Positions 1-8,742 of a stretch of 64,000 nt of DNA are shown one piece after another. The notes beneath the pieces are model-generated. The model was not told the DNA's origin. It saw only the letters and a list, made by a program, of their open reading frames with translations, and searched no databases. Each line of letters begins with the position of its first letter. The stretch's first letter is position 1. Origin of the DNA: Streptomyces sp. CB02923 (lineage in GTDB: Bacteria; Actinomycetota; Actinomycetes; Streptomycetales; Streptomycetaceae); contig NZ_LWKZ01000012.1 of the NCBI RefSeq assembly GCF_001905005.1, forward strand, positions 983,061 to 1,047,060, read 5' to 3'. The translations under genes and the position numbers were made by a program.

Positions 1-2616
1 GCCGCGCACCGCCTGGTGACGCTGCTGGGGCCGGGCGGGGCGGGCAAGACGCGTCTTTCGCAGGAGAGCGCCGAGGCGGCGGCCGCCGCGGAGCCCGGTC
101 TGTGGACGGACGGCGTGTGGTTCGCGGAGCTGGCGCCCGTGGACGACCCGCAGACCGTTCCGGAGGCGGTGCTCACCGCCCTCGGGGCGCGCGAGATCGT
201 CCTGCGCAGTACCGCGGCCGAGGAGCTGCGCGCCGTTTCCGATCCGACCGCGTACGACCCGATGGCGCGCCTCGCCGAGCACTGCGCGGGCCGGCGGATG
301 CTGCTCGTCCTGGACAACTGCGAGCATGTGATCGCCGCCGCCGCCGAGCTGGCGGACCGGCTGCTGGCCGAGTGCCCCGGCGTGACGGTGCTGGCCACCA
401 GCAGGGAGCCCTTGGCGGTGCCGGGGGAGGCGCTGCGGCCGGTGGAGCCGTTGCCCGATCCGGTCGCGCTGCGGCTGCTGGCCGACCGGGGCGCCGCCGC
501 CCGGCCGGGGTTCCGCGTCGAGGACGACCCGGTGGCGTGTGCCGAGATCTGCCGACGGCTCGACGGGCTGCCGCTCGCCATCGAACTGGCCGCGGCGCGG
601 CTGCGGCTGCTCAGTCCGCGGCAGTTGGCGGACCGGCTGGACGACCGGTTCCGGCTGCTGACGAGCGGGAGCCGCACCGTACTGCCCAGGCAGCAGACGT
701 TGCGCGCGGTCGTGGACTGGTCCTGGGACCTGCTCGACGACCCCGAACGGGCCGTACTGCGCCGCCTGTCCGTGTTCTCCGGCGGCTGCGACCTGGCCCT
801 GGCGGAGGAGGTCTGCGGGGATGGGCCGGATGATGCGGGTGGGTTGGAAGCATCGGGTGGGGCGAGAGTGGCGGGTGGGGCGAGAGCTGTGGGTGGGCCG
901 GCGGCCCAGGTGGGCGGGCCGGTCCAGGCCGGTGGCCCGGTGGGGGCGGGTGCGGGCGGCCCGCCGGTCCCTCGGACCCGTGTCGAGGCCCTCGATGTGG
1001 CCGCCCTGCTCGGTTCGCTGATCGACAAGTCGCTGGTGGTCGCCGCGCCGGGACGGGACGGGCGGATGCGCTACCGGCTGCTGGAGACCGTCTCGGAGTA
1101 CGCCGGTGAGCGTCTGGACGAGGCGGGCGAGCGGCCCGCCGCCGAACGCCGTCACCTGGTCGCCTTCCGCGAACTCGCCCGTACCGCCGACCCGTTGTTG
1201 CGCGGCCCGGAGCAGCTGGCCTGGCTGGAACGTCTGGAGATGGAGCACGACAACCTGCGGACCGCGCTGCGCCGGGCCGTCGCGGCCCACGACGAGCACG
1301 AGGCGCTGTGCCTGGTGCTGTCGCTCCAGTGGTTCTGGTCGCTGCGCGACCACCGCGCCGACGCCCGTGCCTGGTCGGCCGCCGTGTCGGCCCTCGGCCC
1401 CGACCCCTTCGCGCTGCCCGTCGAACCGGCGCCCGCCCTGCACGCGCGGCCCATCGACGCACCGCCGCCGATGGACCCCGAGCAGTTGCAGGAGGCGCGC
1501 CGCGAGGTCCGGCTGGTGGAGCTGGCCAGTGTGGAGAGCGATCTCGAGGTGATGCGCAAGCCGGAGCGGCGCGGCGAGCTGACCGGCATCCTGACCGCGT
1601 ACCGCAGCGGTCTGCCGCAGACCTGCAAGGTGCCGGGCGTGCTGTGGTACTACGCGGTGATGCTGACGGGCCGGTTCGCCGACCTGGCGCATCTGTCCGA
1701 CGAGGCGGTGAGCGCGTGCCGGAAGTTCGGCTACGAATGGGAGCTGGCCTTCGTCCTCCAGCTGCGCTCCAAGATCTTCAACGACCGGCCGGCGGGCCTG
1801 GTCCAGGCCCGCCGGGACGCCGACGAATCCCTGGAGATCTTCGTCCGGCTCGGTGACGCGTGGGGCGCGGCGGAGGCCCTGTCGGGCCGCGGTGAGGCCC
1901 GCGAGGGCCGTGGCGAGTACGCGCTCGCCGCGGAGGACTACCGGGCGGCCATCCGCTACGCCGAGGACCTCGGCGCGTCCGGCCAGTCCCTGATGCTGCA
2001 GACCCGGCTGGGCAGCGTACTCGTCGAGGACGGCGCGGAAGCGGACGGCGAGCACCTGCTGCGCACGGTGCTCCGGCTGGCGAAGGAGGGGAACGGCGGC
2101 CGCGACGCGGCGCCGTTCGCCCATCTCACGCTCGCCATGCACCTCAGTTGCGCCGGGCGCCTGCGGGAGGCGCGTGAGCATCTGGGGGAGGTGCGCGAGC
2201 TGTTCGGGCAGCGCGCGCCGGAGATGTTCCGGGGAGTGGTGCTGGCGGCCATGGTCGCCCTGGACGTCGAGGAGGGGGAGTACGCCGACACGCTGCCCCG
2301 GCTCCGTACGGCGCTGTCGATGATGCAGGACCAGATCGTGCAGATGGTCGCGCCGGACCTGCCGGTCATCCAGCTCGTCACCGGGGCGCGGGCCCTGCTG
2401 GGCGTACGGGGCGCGGCGGCCGGGCCGGACGCGGCGCGGCTGATCGGCGCGTACGACGCGTTGCGCAGCGACTCGCACCGGCCGCCGCGGATCGTCCGGC
2501 TGAACCGGGCGGCCGCCGAGGAGGAGATCCGCGCGGTGCTCGGCGACGCCGCGTACGACCGGGCGTACGCCGAAGGCGGCGGCCTCCCTGTCGGAGAAGC
2601 CACCGCCCTCATCTGA
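1..2616 (+). CDS. AfsR/SARP-like transcriptional regulator, ATPase and C-terminal part (5' truncated)
   Basis: The reading frame is open to base 1 (residues AAHRLV precede the first possible GTG at 16), so the start lies outside the window and the DNA-binding/BTAD half is presumably missing. Visible are a P-loop GPGGAGKTRL (bases 28-57), a Walker B-like LLVLDNCEHV (about 301-330), the STAND-type LDGLPLAIELAAARL (about 556-600) and a TLRAVVDWSWDLL block (about 697-735), followed by a helical, TPR-like C-terminal half. These are hallmarks of the AfsR/SARP and LuxR large-ATPase regulators. A Gly/Ala/Val-rich low-complexity insertion (about 829-966) interrupts the region after the ATPase. It converges on the ABC exporter with a 25-bp gap, making it a candidate regulator of that exporter. 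Confidence 0.85.
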   Translation, partial: AAHRLVTLLGPGGAGKTRLSQESAEAAAAAEPGLWTDGVWFAELAPVDDPQTVPEAVLTALGAREIVLRSTAAEELRAVSDPTAYDPMARLAEHCAGRRMLLVLDNCEHVIAAAAELADRLLAECPGVTVLATSREPLAVPGEALRPVEPLPDPVALRLLADRGAAARPGFRVEDDPVACAEICRRLDGLPLAIELAAARLRLLSPRQLADRLDDRFRLLTSGSRTVLPRQQTLRAVVDWSWDLLDDPERAVLRRLSVFSGGCDLALAEEVCGDGPDDAGGLEASGGARVAGGARAVGGPAAQVGGPVQAGGPVGAGAGGPPVPRTRVEALDVAALLGSLIDKSLVVAAPGRDGRMRYRLLETVSEYAGERLDEAGERPAAERRHLVAFRELARTADPLLRGPEQLAWLERLEMEHDNLRTALRRAVAAHDEHEALCLVLSLQWFWSLRDHRADARAWSAAVSALGPDPFALPVEPAPALHARPIDAPPPMDPEQLQEARREVRLVELASVESDLEVMRKPERRGELTGILTAYRSGLPQTCKVPGVLWYYAVMLTGRFADLAHLSDEAVSACRKFGYEWELAFVLQLRSKIFNDRPAGLVQARRDADESLEIFVRLGDAWGAAEALSGRGEAREGRGEYALAAEDYRAAIRYAEDLGASGQSLMLQTRLGSVLVEDGAEADGEHLLRTVLRLAKEGNGGRDAAPFAHLTLAMHLSCAGRLREAREHLGEVRELFGQRAPEMFRGVVLAAMVALDVEEGEYADTLPRLRTALSMMQDQIVQMVAPDLPVIQLVTGARALLGVRGAAAGPDAARLIGAYDALRSDSHRPPRIVRLNRAAAEEEIRAVLGDAAYDRAYAEGGGLPVGEATALI

Positions 2617-2641
2617 CGCGAGCCGGGCGAAGGTTGACGCG

Positions 2642-3484
2642 TCAGGTCTTCTTGCGGAACTTGTTCACCGCGAGGGGCGCGAAGACCAGGGTGATGCCGG
2701 CGGTCCAGGCCAGGGTGATCAGGACCGGCTGGGCGACCGCGCCATGGCCGTTCATCAGGGCGCGGGCCGCGTCCGCCAGGTTCGACAGCGGGTTGATCTT
2801 GGTGAACGCCTCCATCCAGCCCGGCATCGTCGTGGGCGGGGCGAATATGGAGGAGCCGAACTGCAGCGGCATCAGCACCATGAAGCCGACGCCCTGCACC
2901 GCCTGCGGGGTCTTCATGGTCAGCCCGAGCAGCATGAAGATCCAGGTCAGCGAGGAGCCGAAGAGCAGCGCCAGGGCGACGGCCGCCAGCAGCTCCAGCG
3001 GGCCGGTCCGCAGGTCGAAGCCGATCAGGAACGCCAGCGACAGCAGGATGACCGTGGAGACCAGCATCCGCCCGGATTCCACGAGCATCTTCGCCGTCAG
3101 CACCGAGGAACGGGCGATCGGCATCGTGCGGAAGCGGTCCATCACCCCCTTGTTGAAGTCGTCGTTGACGCCGGAGCCGACCGACATGGCGATGTTCAGA
3201 CCGCCCATGGCCAGCAGGCCGGGGATGATGTAGTTGACGTACGCGGAGCGGTCGCCGCCCAGGCTGCCGCCCATCGCGCCGCCGAAGACGTACACGAACA
3301 GCAGCGTGAAGACGATCGGCATCAACAGGGCGTCGAACATCGACTCCGGGTCGTTCTTGATCTGCATCGCGTTGCGGCGCACGAGGGCGCTCGTGTGACG
3401 CAGATGGGCACGCAGGCCGATCCGGCCCTCGTCGGCACCCGGCCGCTGCGGCTTGCCCGGCGCCGCCACCGTCGCGGCACTCAT
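2642..3484 (-). CDS. DrrB-like ABC-2 type permease
   Basis: This 280-residue integral membrane protein has about six predicted membrane segments. It carries typical ABC-2/DrrB sequence: an N-terminal cytoplasmic helix region (RNAMQIKNDPESMFDALLMP), then hydrophobic blocks such as LLFVYVFGGAMGG and LLSLAFLIGFDL, and FAPPTTMPGWMEAFTKINPLS before the last segments. The family exports drugs, pigments or polyketides together with a DrrA ATPase. The ATG at 3484 overlaps the stop of the ATPase gene (ATGA, 3481-3484 on the complement), so translation is coupled. The substrate cannot be told from sequence; resistance or secondary-metabolite export is an inference from family and neighbouring regulator. 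Confidence 0.9.
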   Translation of the reverse strand: MSAATVAAPGKPQRPGADEGRIGLRAHLRHTSALVRRNAMQIKNDPESMFDALLMPIVFTLLFVYVFGGAMGGSLGGDRSAYVNYIIPGLLAMGGLNIAMSVGSGVNDDFNKGVMDRFRTMPIARSSVLTAKMLVESGRMLVSTVILLSLAFLIGFDLRTGPLELLAAVALALLFGSSLTWIFMLLGLTMKTPQAVQGVGFMVLMPLQFGSSIFAPPTTMPGWMEAFTKINPLSNLADAARALMNGHGAVAQPVLITLAWTAGITLVFAPLAVNKFRKKT

Positions 3485-4536
3485 GCCGGAACCTCCTCGA
3501 ACTGCTTGTCCTGTACGTCCTGCGGGTCCTGCGATCCGTCCTGCGGGCCGCCACCGTCGGCCTCCGAGGTCTTCTGGCCGGTGATGGCCAGGAACACCTC
3601 GTCCAGGCTGGGCAGGTGGGTGTTGATGCCGGAGAGGACGAAGCCCCGCTCGCCGAGCATCCCGACGACGGCGGACAGCTGCTCGTCGCTGACGATCGGC
3701 ACGTTGACCACGCCGTCCGCGTGGTCGGCGGTGGCGCCCGCGATGCCGTCCAGGCCGGCCTGCGCGATGGCGCCGGCCATCCGGTCCAGCTCGGCGGCCT
3801 GCGCCGGGCGTATCTGGAGCGTACGGCCGCCGACCTTGGTCTTCAGCTCGTCGACCTTGCCCTCGGCGATGACCCGGCCGCGGTCGATGACCGTCAGCTC
3901 GTTGGCCAGCTGCTCGGCCTCTTCCATGTACTGGGTGGTGAGCAGGACGGTCGCGCCGTCCCGCACCATGCTGCGGACCTCGTCCCAGACCTCGTTGCGG
4001 GTGCGGGGGTCGAGGCCGGTCGTCGGCTCGTCCAGATACAGCACCGCGGGCCGGCCGATCATCGAGGCGGCCAGGTCCAGGCGGCGGCGCATACCGCCGG
4101 AGTACTTCGAGGCGGCCCGCCCCGCGGCCTCGGTGAGCGAGAACCGCTCCAGCAGTTCGTCCGCCCGGGTGCGGGCGTCCTTGCGGGAGAGGTCGAGCAG
4201 CCGCCCGATCATGTACAGGTTCTCCCGGCCGGAGAGCTTCTCGTCGACCGAGGCGTACTGCCCGGTGAGGCCGATGGTGCGGCGCAGCGCGCGCGGCTGG
4301 CGCACCACGTCGAAGCCCGCCACGGTCGCGGTGCCGGCGTCCGGCACCAGCAGTGTGGACAAGCAGCGCACCAGCGTCGTCTTGCCTGCACCGTTCGGCC
4401 CGAGCACGCCGAGTACGGTGCCTTCCCTTACATCGAGATCCACCCCGTCCACGGCCTTCACGTCGCCGAAGTGCTTGACCAGCCCCCGCACTTCGACGGC
4501 GTTCCCCGCGCCGTTGGATGTCGTCTTTCGCGTCAT
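3481..4536 (-). CDS. DrrA-like ABC transporter ATP-binding protein
   Basis: A 351-residue ATPase. Walker A is GPNGAGKTT, the ABC signature is YSGGMRRRLDLA, Walker B is VLYLDEPTTGLDP, and the H-loop region is TTQYMEEAEQLA. The C-terminal part after the ATPase core carries the family's extra domain (DUF4162-like, around GRVIAEGKVDELK onward). It powers the permease encoded immediately downstream. The start at 4536 (MTRKTTSNG) is preferred because direct repeats of GACA/TGTC spaced 11 bp sit just upstream and the residues further upstream are Pro/Gly-rich, unlike the family. Confidence 0.93.
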   Translation of the reverse strand: MTRKTTSNGAGNAVEVRGLVKHFGDVKAVDGVDLDVREGTVLGVLGPNGAGKTTLVRCLSTLLVPDAGTATVAGFDVVRQPRALRRTIGLTGQYASVDEKLSGRENLYMIGRLLDLSRKDARTRADELLERFSLTEAAGRAASKYSGGMRRRLDLAASMIGRPAVLYLDEPTTGLDPRTRNEVWDEVRSMVRDGATVLLTTQYMEEAEQLANELTVIDRGRVIAEGKVDELKTKVGGRTLQIRPAQAAELDRMAGAIAQAGLDGIAGATADHADGVVNVPIVSDEQLSAVVGMLGERGFVLSGINTHLPSLDEVFLAITGQKTSEADGGGPQDGSQDPQDVQDKQFEEVPA

Positions 4537-4545
4537 GCCCCCACG

Positions 4546-4588
4546 ATGACAGCCCCCACTGACAAACGACCGACATCCGACCGACAGG
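4546..4588 (-). promoter_or_regulatory. SARP/AfsR-type direct repeats upstream of drrAB-like operon
   Basis: On the complement strand the motif TGTCGGTCG-like recurs at 11-bp steps: GACA cores on the plus strand lie at 4561, 4572 and 4583, with a fourth at 4548 (13-bp step). SARP regulators are known to bind heptamer direct repeats with 11-bp periodicity a few bases before the -10. The TGTCAT at 4546-4551 could serve as the -10, giving a very short leader before the ATG at 4536. The assignment of the neighbouring AfsR-like regulator as the binder is inference. Confidence 0.5.
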
Positions 4589-4612
4589 GCAGGTGGGATG
4601 GGGTGGGGCGGG

Positions 4613-4726
4613 GCGGACCACGGCGGGGGCGGACCACGGCGGGGGCGGACCACGGCGGGGACGGAGGGGCCGGGAGCGGAAACACCTCCCCCGCCGTGAC
4701 CCCCGCCGCGGCGGACCACGGCGGGG
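4613..4726. repeat. 16-bp tandem repeat (three contiguous copies plus one)
   Basis: The unit GCGGACCACGGCGGGG occurs at 4613-4628, 4629-4644 and 4645-4660, and once more at 4711-4726. Inverted relatives (CCCCCGCCGTG) in between could fold with them. It fills the gap between panB and the ABC exporter promoter. No coding role is seen. Confidence 0.85.
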
Positions 4727-4777
4727 GAGGGCGGTCGAACCGGTGCCCCCGCAGGAGACGCGATCACCGGTGACGCG

Positions 4778-5743
4778 TCAGCGGAAGCTGTGCTCCCTGG
4801 CCGGGAACGCGCCGCCGACGACCTCCTCGGCGAAGTCCCGGGCCGCGGTCCCCAGGACGTCGCGCAGGTTCGCGTACTGCTTGACGAAGCGGGGCACGTG
4901 GCCGCTGGTCAGGCCCGCCATGTCCGTCCAGACCAGGACCTGCGCGTCGCAGCCGACGCCCGCGCCGATCCCCACCGTCGGGATGTGCAGTGAGCGGGTG
5001 GCCTCGGCGGCCAGCTCGGCCGGTACGGCCTCCAGCACCACGGCGAAGGCCCCCGCGTCCTGTACGGCCTTGGCGTCGCGCAGCAGCTGCTGGGCCGCCT
5101 CCTCGCCGCGGCCCTGCACCGGGTAGCCGCCGTACGCGTTGACGGACTGCGGCGTCAGGCCGACGTGGGCCATGACCGGGATGCCGGAGGAGACCAGCAG
5201 CTCGATCTGGTGGGCGGAGCGCTCGCCGCCCTCCAGCTTCACCGCGCCGACACCGGCCTCCTTGACCAGGCGGGTGGCGTTGCGCAGGGCCTGTACCGGG
5301 CTCTCCTGGTAGGCGCCGAAGGGCAGGTCGGCGACGACCAGGGCGCGCTTGGTGCCGCGGACGACGGCCGCGGACAGGATCGTGATCTCGTCCATCGTGA
5401 CCGGCACGGTGGATTCGTACCCGAGGTGGCAGTTGCCCATCGAATCGCCGACGAGCAGCACGGGGATGCCGGCCTCGTCGAAGACGGAGGCAGTCATCGC
5501 GTCGTAGGCGGTGAGCATCGGCCACTTCTCGCCGCGCTCCTTGGCGGCCGCGATGTCGCGCACGGTCACCCGCCGCGAGCTCTTTCCCCCGTACAGCGCC
5601 TTGCTGCTGTCGGATGCGGGCGCGGGTGTGGGCGTGGGTGTGGGCTCGGAGGTGGAGGCGGGTGCGGATGCGGGCGTGGTGGTCCCGCCGGGCGCGGGCG
5701 TCCCCTCCGCGGCCGGATTCCGGGCAGGCGAAAGCTGCGTCAT
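4778..5743 (-). CDS. panB: 3-methyl-2-oxobutanoate hydroxymethyltransferase (ketopantoate synthesis)
   Basis: PanB transfers a hydroxymethyl group from 5,10-methylene-tetrahydrofolate to 2-oxoisovalerate, the first committed step of pantothenate and CoA synthesis, in the cytoplasm. The core is clear: LTAYDAMTASVFDEAGIPVLLVGDSMGN, LPFGAYQESP, VKLEGG, MAHVGLTPQSVN and IGIGAG-type HIPTVGIGAGVGCDAQVLVW. The 321-residue length exceeds the usual 265-285 because of an N-terminal stretch of about 45 residues rich in Pro, Thr, Ala and Ser that precedes the conserved VTVRDIAAAKERG. A shorter start is not obvious, so the extension may be real. It appears to be a single-gene unit. Confidence 0.95.
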   Translation of the reverse strand: MTQLSPARNPAAEGTPAPGGTTTPASAPASTSEPTPTPTPAPASDSSKALYGGKSSRRVTVRDIAAAKERGEKWPMLTAYDAMTASVFDEAGIPVLLVGDSMGNCHLGYESTVPVTMDEITILSAAVVRGTKRALVVADLPFGAYQESPVQALRNATRLVKEAGVGAVKLEGGERSAHQIELLVSSGIPVMAHVGLTPQSVNAYGGYPVQGRGEEAAQQLLRDAKAVQDAGAFAVVLEAVPAELAAEATRSLHIPTVGIGAGVGCDAQVLVWTDMAGLTSGHVPRFVKQYANLRDVLGTAARDFAEEVVGGAFPAREHSFR

Positions 5744-5928
5744 GGTGACGGCTCCTGTTCATCATCTCGAAGCGCCCTGACGGCGTCTCCGGACTCGCTT
5801 CCATGCTGGCACGCGCGGCCGGGGGAGTGGAAGGGGCGCAGGGCGGGGGGAGGCAAGGGGAGCGAGGGAGGCAAGGGGAGTGGGGGAGACGGGGGGAGTA
5901 GGAGACGGGGGGCGGGCGATGTGGCTGG

Positions 5929-5957
5929 TACGGAAGTAATACGGAACGGGGCCGTAT
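5929..5957 (+). promoter_or_regulatory. Putative TetR operator upstream of the MFS gene
   Basis: TACGGAA occurs twice (5929-5935 and 5940-5946), and ATACGG-N7-CCGTAT (5939-5957) forms a 6-bp-arm inverted repeat. It ends 23 bp before the MFS start. The TetR gene is translationally coupled to the MFS gene, so it is the natural candidate to bind here; this is inference. Confidence 0.45.
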
Positions 5958-5980
5958 CGGAACGCGCGTACGCTGTCGTC

Positions 5981-7603
5981 ATGGCCAGCTCAACGACACC
6001 CCCCGGCATAGCCGCCGCGCCCCGGCACGTACCCGAGCACATCCACCGCCGCCGCTGGGCGATCCTGTCCGTCCTCATGCTCAGCCTGCTGATCGTGGTG
6101 CTGGACAACTCGATCCTCAACGTGGCGATGAAGACGATCGCCACCCCGGCCCCCGTCGGCCTGGGCGCCACCCAGAGCCAGCTGGAGTGGGCGATCAACT
6201 CCTACACGCTGGTCTTCGCGGGGCTGCTGTTCACCTCCGGGTTGCTCGGCGACCGCCTGGGCCGCAAGAAGGTGCTGATTTTCGGCCTGCTGGTGTTCGG
6301 CGCCGGCTCGGTGCTGGCCGCCTTCGCCGGGTCACCCGGGCAGCTCGTCGCCTTCCGGGCGGTGATGGGCCTGGGCGGCGCCTTCGTGATGCCCTCCACG
6401 CTCGCCGTCCTGATGAACGTCTTCGAGCGGGACGAGCAGCCCAAGGCGATCGGTATCTGGGCGGGCGGCGTGGGCCTGGCCATCGCGATCGGACCGATCG
6501 CGGGCGGTCTGCTGCTGGACCATTTCTGGTGGGGATCGGTCTTTCTCGTGAACGTTCCGATCGTTCTCGTCGCGTTGGTCGCGATGGTCCTCCTGGTGCC
6601 CGACTCCAAGAACCCCTTGCCGGGCAAACTGGACCCGGTCGGCGTGCTGCTCTCGGTCGTCGGCCTGGTGCTGCTCGTGTACGGGATCATCAAGGGCGGC
6701 CAGCTCGCCGACTTCACCGACCCGCAGGTCTTCGGCACGGTACTGGGCGGTGTGCTCGTCCTGGTCGGCTTCGTGCTGTACGAGAAGCGCATCGATCATC
6801 CGTCGCTCGACATCAATCTCTTCCGCAAGCCGGCCTTCTCCGCCGCCGTCGGCGCCATCGCGCTGGTCTTCTTCGCGCTCATGGGCGTCACGTTCTTCGG
6901 CGTCTTCTACATCCAGAGCGTGCGCGGCTACACGCCGCTTCAGGCGGGCCTGCTGATCCTGCCGCTGGCCGGCGCCCAGATGATCTTCGCGCCGCGGGCC
7001 CGGCACGTCGTCGACCGCTTCGGCTCGCGCGCCGTCTGCACGGTCGGGATGCTGCTGGTCGCCGCCACCCTGGCGGGCTTCCTGCTGCTCGACACCGGCA
7101 CCCCCATCTGGGTGATGGAGGTGCTTTTCTTCGTCCAGGGCACCGGCATGGCGCACATCATGCCGCCGGTCACCGTCTCGGTCATGCAGTCGCTGCCGCG
7201 CGAGAAGGCGGGCTCCGGATCGGCGATCAACAACACGTTCCGGCAGGTCGGCGGCACGCTCGGGGTCGCCGTACTGGGCTCGCTGCTGTCCACCGTCTAC
7301 CGCGACGGCATCGAGGGGACGCTGAACTCCGTCCCCGGCCTGCCGGACGGCGCCCGGCACGCGGCGGGCGAGTCCATCGAGGCGACGCTCGGCCTCGCCC
7401 GCCGGCTGGGCCCGGCGGGCAGGCCGCTGATCGACGAGGCGAACGCCGCGTTCGTCCACGCCATGCACGTCACCGCGCTCGCCTCGGCCGCCGTCGCGCT
7501 GCTCGGCGCGGTGGTGGTCGCGGCCTTCCTGCCGGGCAAGATGGGAACCGGCACGCGCGGTACGGACCGGGCGGAGCAGGAACAGGCGGGAGCACGGGCA
7601 TGA
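5981..7603 (+). CDS. DHA2-family MFS drug efflux transporter (14 TM)
   Basis: This 540-residue polytopic membrane protein matches the EmrB/QacA (DHA2) group in length and motifs. It has an early LIVVLDNSILNVAM segment (the family D-x-T/S-I-V-N-V-A-like motif), GLLGDRLGRKKVLIFG (motif A) and GGLLLDHFWWGSVFLVNVPI (end of helix 6 region). It probably expels hydrophobic toxic compounds using the proton gradient. The ATG at 5981 (MASSTTPPGIAAAP) is chosen because upstream residues in frame are Gly/Arg-rich intergenic sequence and an inverted-repeat operator lies just before it. The stop overlaps the start of the tetR gene (ATGA). Confidence 0.93.
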   Translation: MASSTTPPGIAAAPRHVPEHIHRRRWAILSVLMLSLLIVVLDNSILNVAMKTIATPAPVGLGATQSQLEWAINSYTLVFAGLLFTSGLLGDRLGRKKVLIFGLLVFGAGSVLAAFAGSPGQLVAFRAVMGLGGAFVMPSTLAVLMNVFERDEQPKAIGIWAGGVGLAIAIGPIAGGLLLDHFWWGSVFLVNVPIVLVALVAMVLLVPDSKNPLPGKLDPVGVLLSVVGLVLLVYGIIKGGQLADFTDPQVFGTVLGGVLVLVGFVLYEKRIDHPSLDINLFRKPAFSAAVGAIALVFFALMGVTFFGVFYIQSVRGYTPLQAGLLILPLAGAQMIFAPRARHVVDRFGSRAVCTVGMLLVAATLAGFLLLDTGTPIWVMEVLFFVQGTGMAHIMPPVTVSVMQSLPREKAGSGSAINNTFRQVGGTLGVAVLGSLLSTVYRDGIEGTLNSVPGLPDGARHAAGESIEATLGLARRLGPAGRPLIDEANAAFVHAMHVTALASAAVALLGAVVVAAFLPGKMGTGTRGTDRAEQEQAGARA

Positions 7604-8379
7604 GCGGGACGGCGGGGGCGCACACGACGGGGGCGGACACAGCAGGGACGCACGCGGCGGGGGCGGACACGACGGACGGCGCCCCGGGGGCCGCTCCGGG
7701 GGGTGCCTCGGAGGACACCCCGGACGGCGCCCCGGAGGAGGCTCCGGAGGACACCCCGGACGGTGCCCCGGAAGACACCCCGGAAGACGCCCCGGACCCC
7801 CGCCGCGGGCGCCCCCGCAGCGCCGCCGCCGACACCGCGATCATCGAGGCGGTGCTGCGCATGATCGAGGACGGTGTCTCCATAGGCGAGATGTCGATGG
7901 AGCGCATCGCCCGTGAGGCGGGCGTCGGCAAGGCCACCGTCTACCGGCGCTGGCCGGGCAAGAGCGCCCTGATGCTGGACGTGATGCGCTCGCTGGACAC
8001 GGACATCCCGCCGCCGGCCGGTGTGTCCGTACGCGACGATCTCGTGGGCATCATCGAGTTCCTGCGCATCCGCGGCCTGGCCAAGCGCAACTCGGCGCTG
8101 CTGCGTACCGTCGTCACGCACGTCAAGGCGCAGCCCGCGCTCTGGCGGGAGTACCACGAGACGGTCGTGCAGGCCCGCCGTGACGTGCTGCTGTCCGTAC
8201 TGCGCCGCGGTATGGAGCGCGGCGAGGTCCGCGCGGACCGGGACATCGACCTGCTCGCCGACCTCTTCGTCGGCCCGGTGCTGTCCCGGGCCATGCTGCA
8301 CGAGTGGGCGGACCTGCCGGAGGGGCTGGCCGAGGAGATCGTGGACACGGTGCTGGACGGCGTACGGCCGCCGGACTGA
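7600..8379 (+). CDS. TetR-family repressor with acidic repeat N-terminus
   Basis: The DNA-binding helix-turn-helix is at about residues 78-125 (AIIEAVLRMIEDGVSIGEMS ... AREAGVGKATVYRRWPGKSA), followed by a TetR_C-type ligand domain (LLRTVVTHVKAQPALWREYH). Length is 259 residues against a usual 190-220. The excess is an unusual N-terminal tail of about 65 residues made of Ala/Gly/Thr and acidic repeats (EDTPDGAPE and variants). It starts by ATGA overlap with the efflux gene, so the two are co-expressed; the repressor most likely controls this pump and is released by its substrate. Downstream starts (for example near the RRGRPRS box) would remove the tail, and which start is used is unresolved. 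Confidence 0.88.
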   Translation: MSGTAGAHTTGADTAGTHAAGADTTDGAPGAAPGGASEDTPDGAPEEAPEDTPDGAPEDTPEDAPDPRRGRPRSAAADTAIIEAVLRMIEDGVSIGEMSMERIAREAGVGKATVYRRWPGKSALMLDVMRSLDTDIPPPAGVSVRDDLVGIIEFLRIRGLAKRNSALLRTVVTHVKAQPALWREYHETVVQARRDVLLSVLRRGMERGEVRADRDIDLLADLFVGPVLSRAMLHEWADLPEGLAEEIVDTVLDGVRPPD

Positions 8380-8742
8380 CCGGCCGGGGCCGGGGCCGGA
8401 GTCGAAATCCTAGAGTCGCAGTCCCGGAGTCGCAGTCCTAGAGTCGCAGTCCCGGAGTCGAAGTCCCGGAGTCGAAGTCGGGTCCGCAAAGCGCCCCGAA
8501 AACGTCAACCGGCGGACTACAGCGCCCCATCGAGCGACAACCGGCCGCAAAACGCGACATCACCTGACCGCTCCATGACGGGACTATGCCCGTTCTGTCA
8601 CAGCCGCCGCCGTGTCCCCCGGAGCCGGAACCCCCGGCCGTCAGCGTGCCGTCCTCACTTGTAAGAAAGCACATTACGGACCATCGCCTAGGGTCGGAGA
8701 CCACAGGCGGGGCGTACGGAGCAAGGCAGTGAGGACGGCGGC
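8380..8742. other. Intergenic region with 14-bp repeats
   Basis: The 363 bp between tetR and the next gene hold the six-copy 14-bp tandem repeat listed separately, then low-complexity sequence and an AT-richer patch around 8655-8690 that probably contains the promoter of the downstream gene. No convincing ORF is seen. Confidence 0.6.
8399..8482. repeat. 14-bp tandem repeat, six copies
   Basis: Six contiguous 14-mers of consensus GAGTCGCAGTCCCG (variants GAGTCGAAATCCTA, GAGTCGAAGTCCCG) run without interruption. The period is not a multiple of three, so it is not coding. It begins 20 bp after the tetR stop. Confidence 0.92.

Noticed and set aside
4778..5743. PanB N-terminal Pro/Thr tail as a signal peptide
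   Set aside because: It has no hydrophobic core or positively charged start; PanB is a cytoplasmic enzyme.
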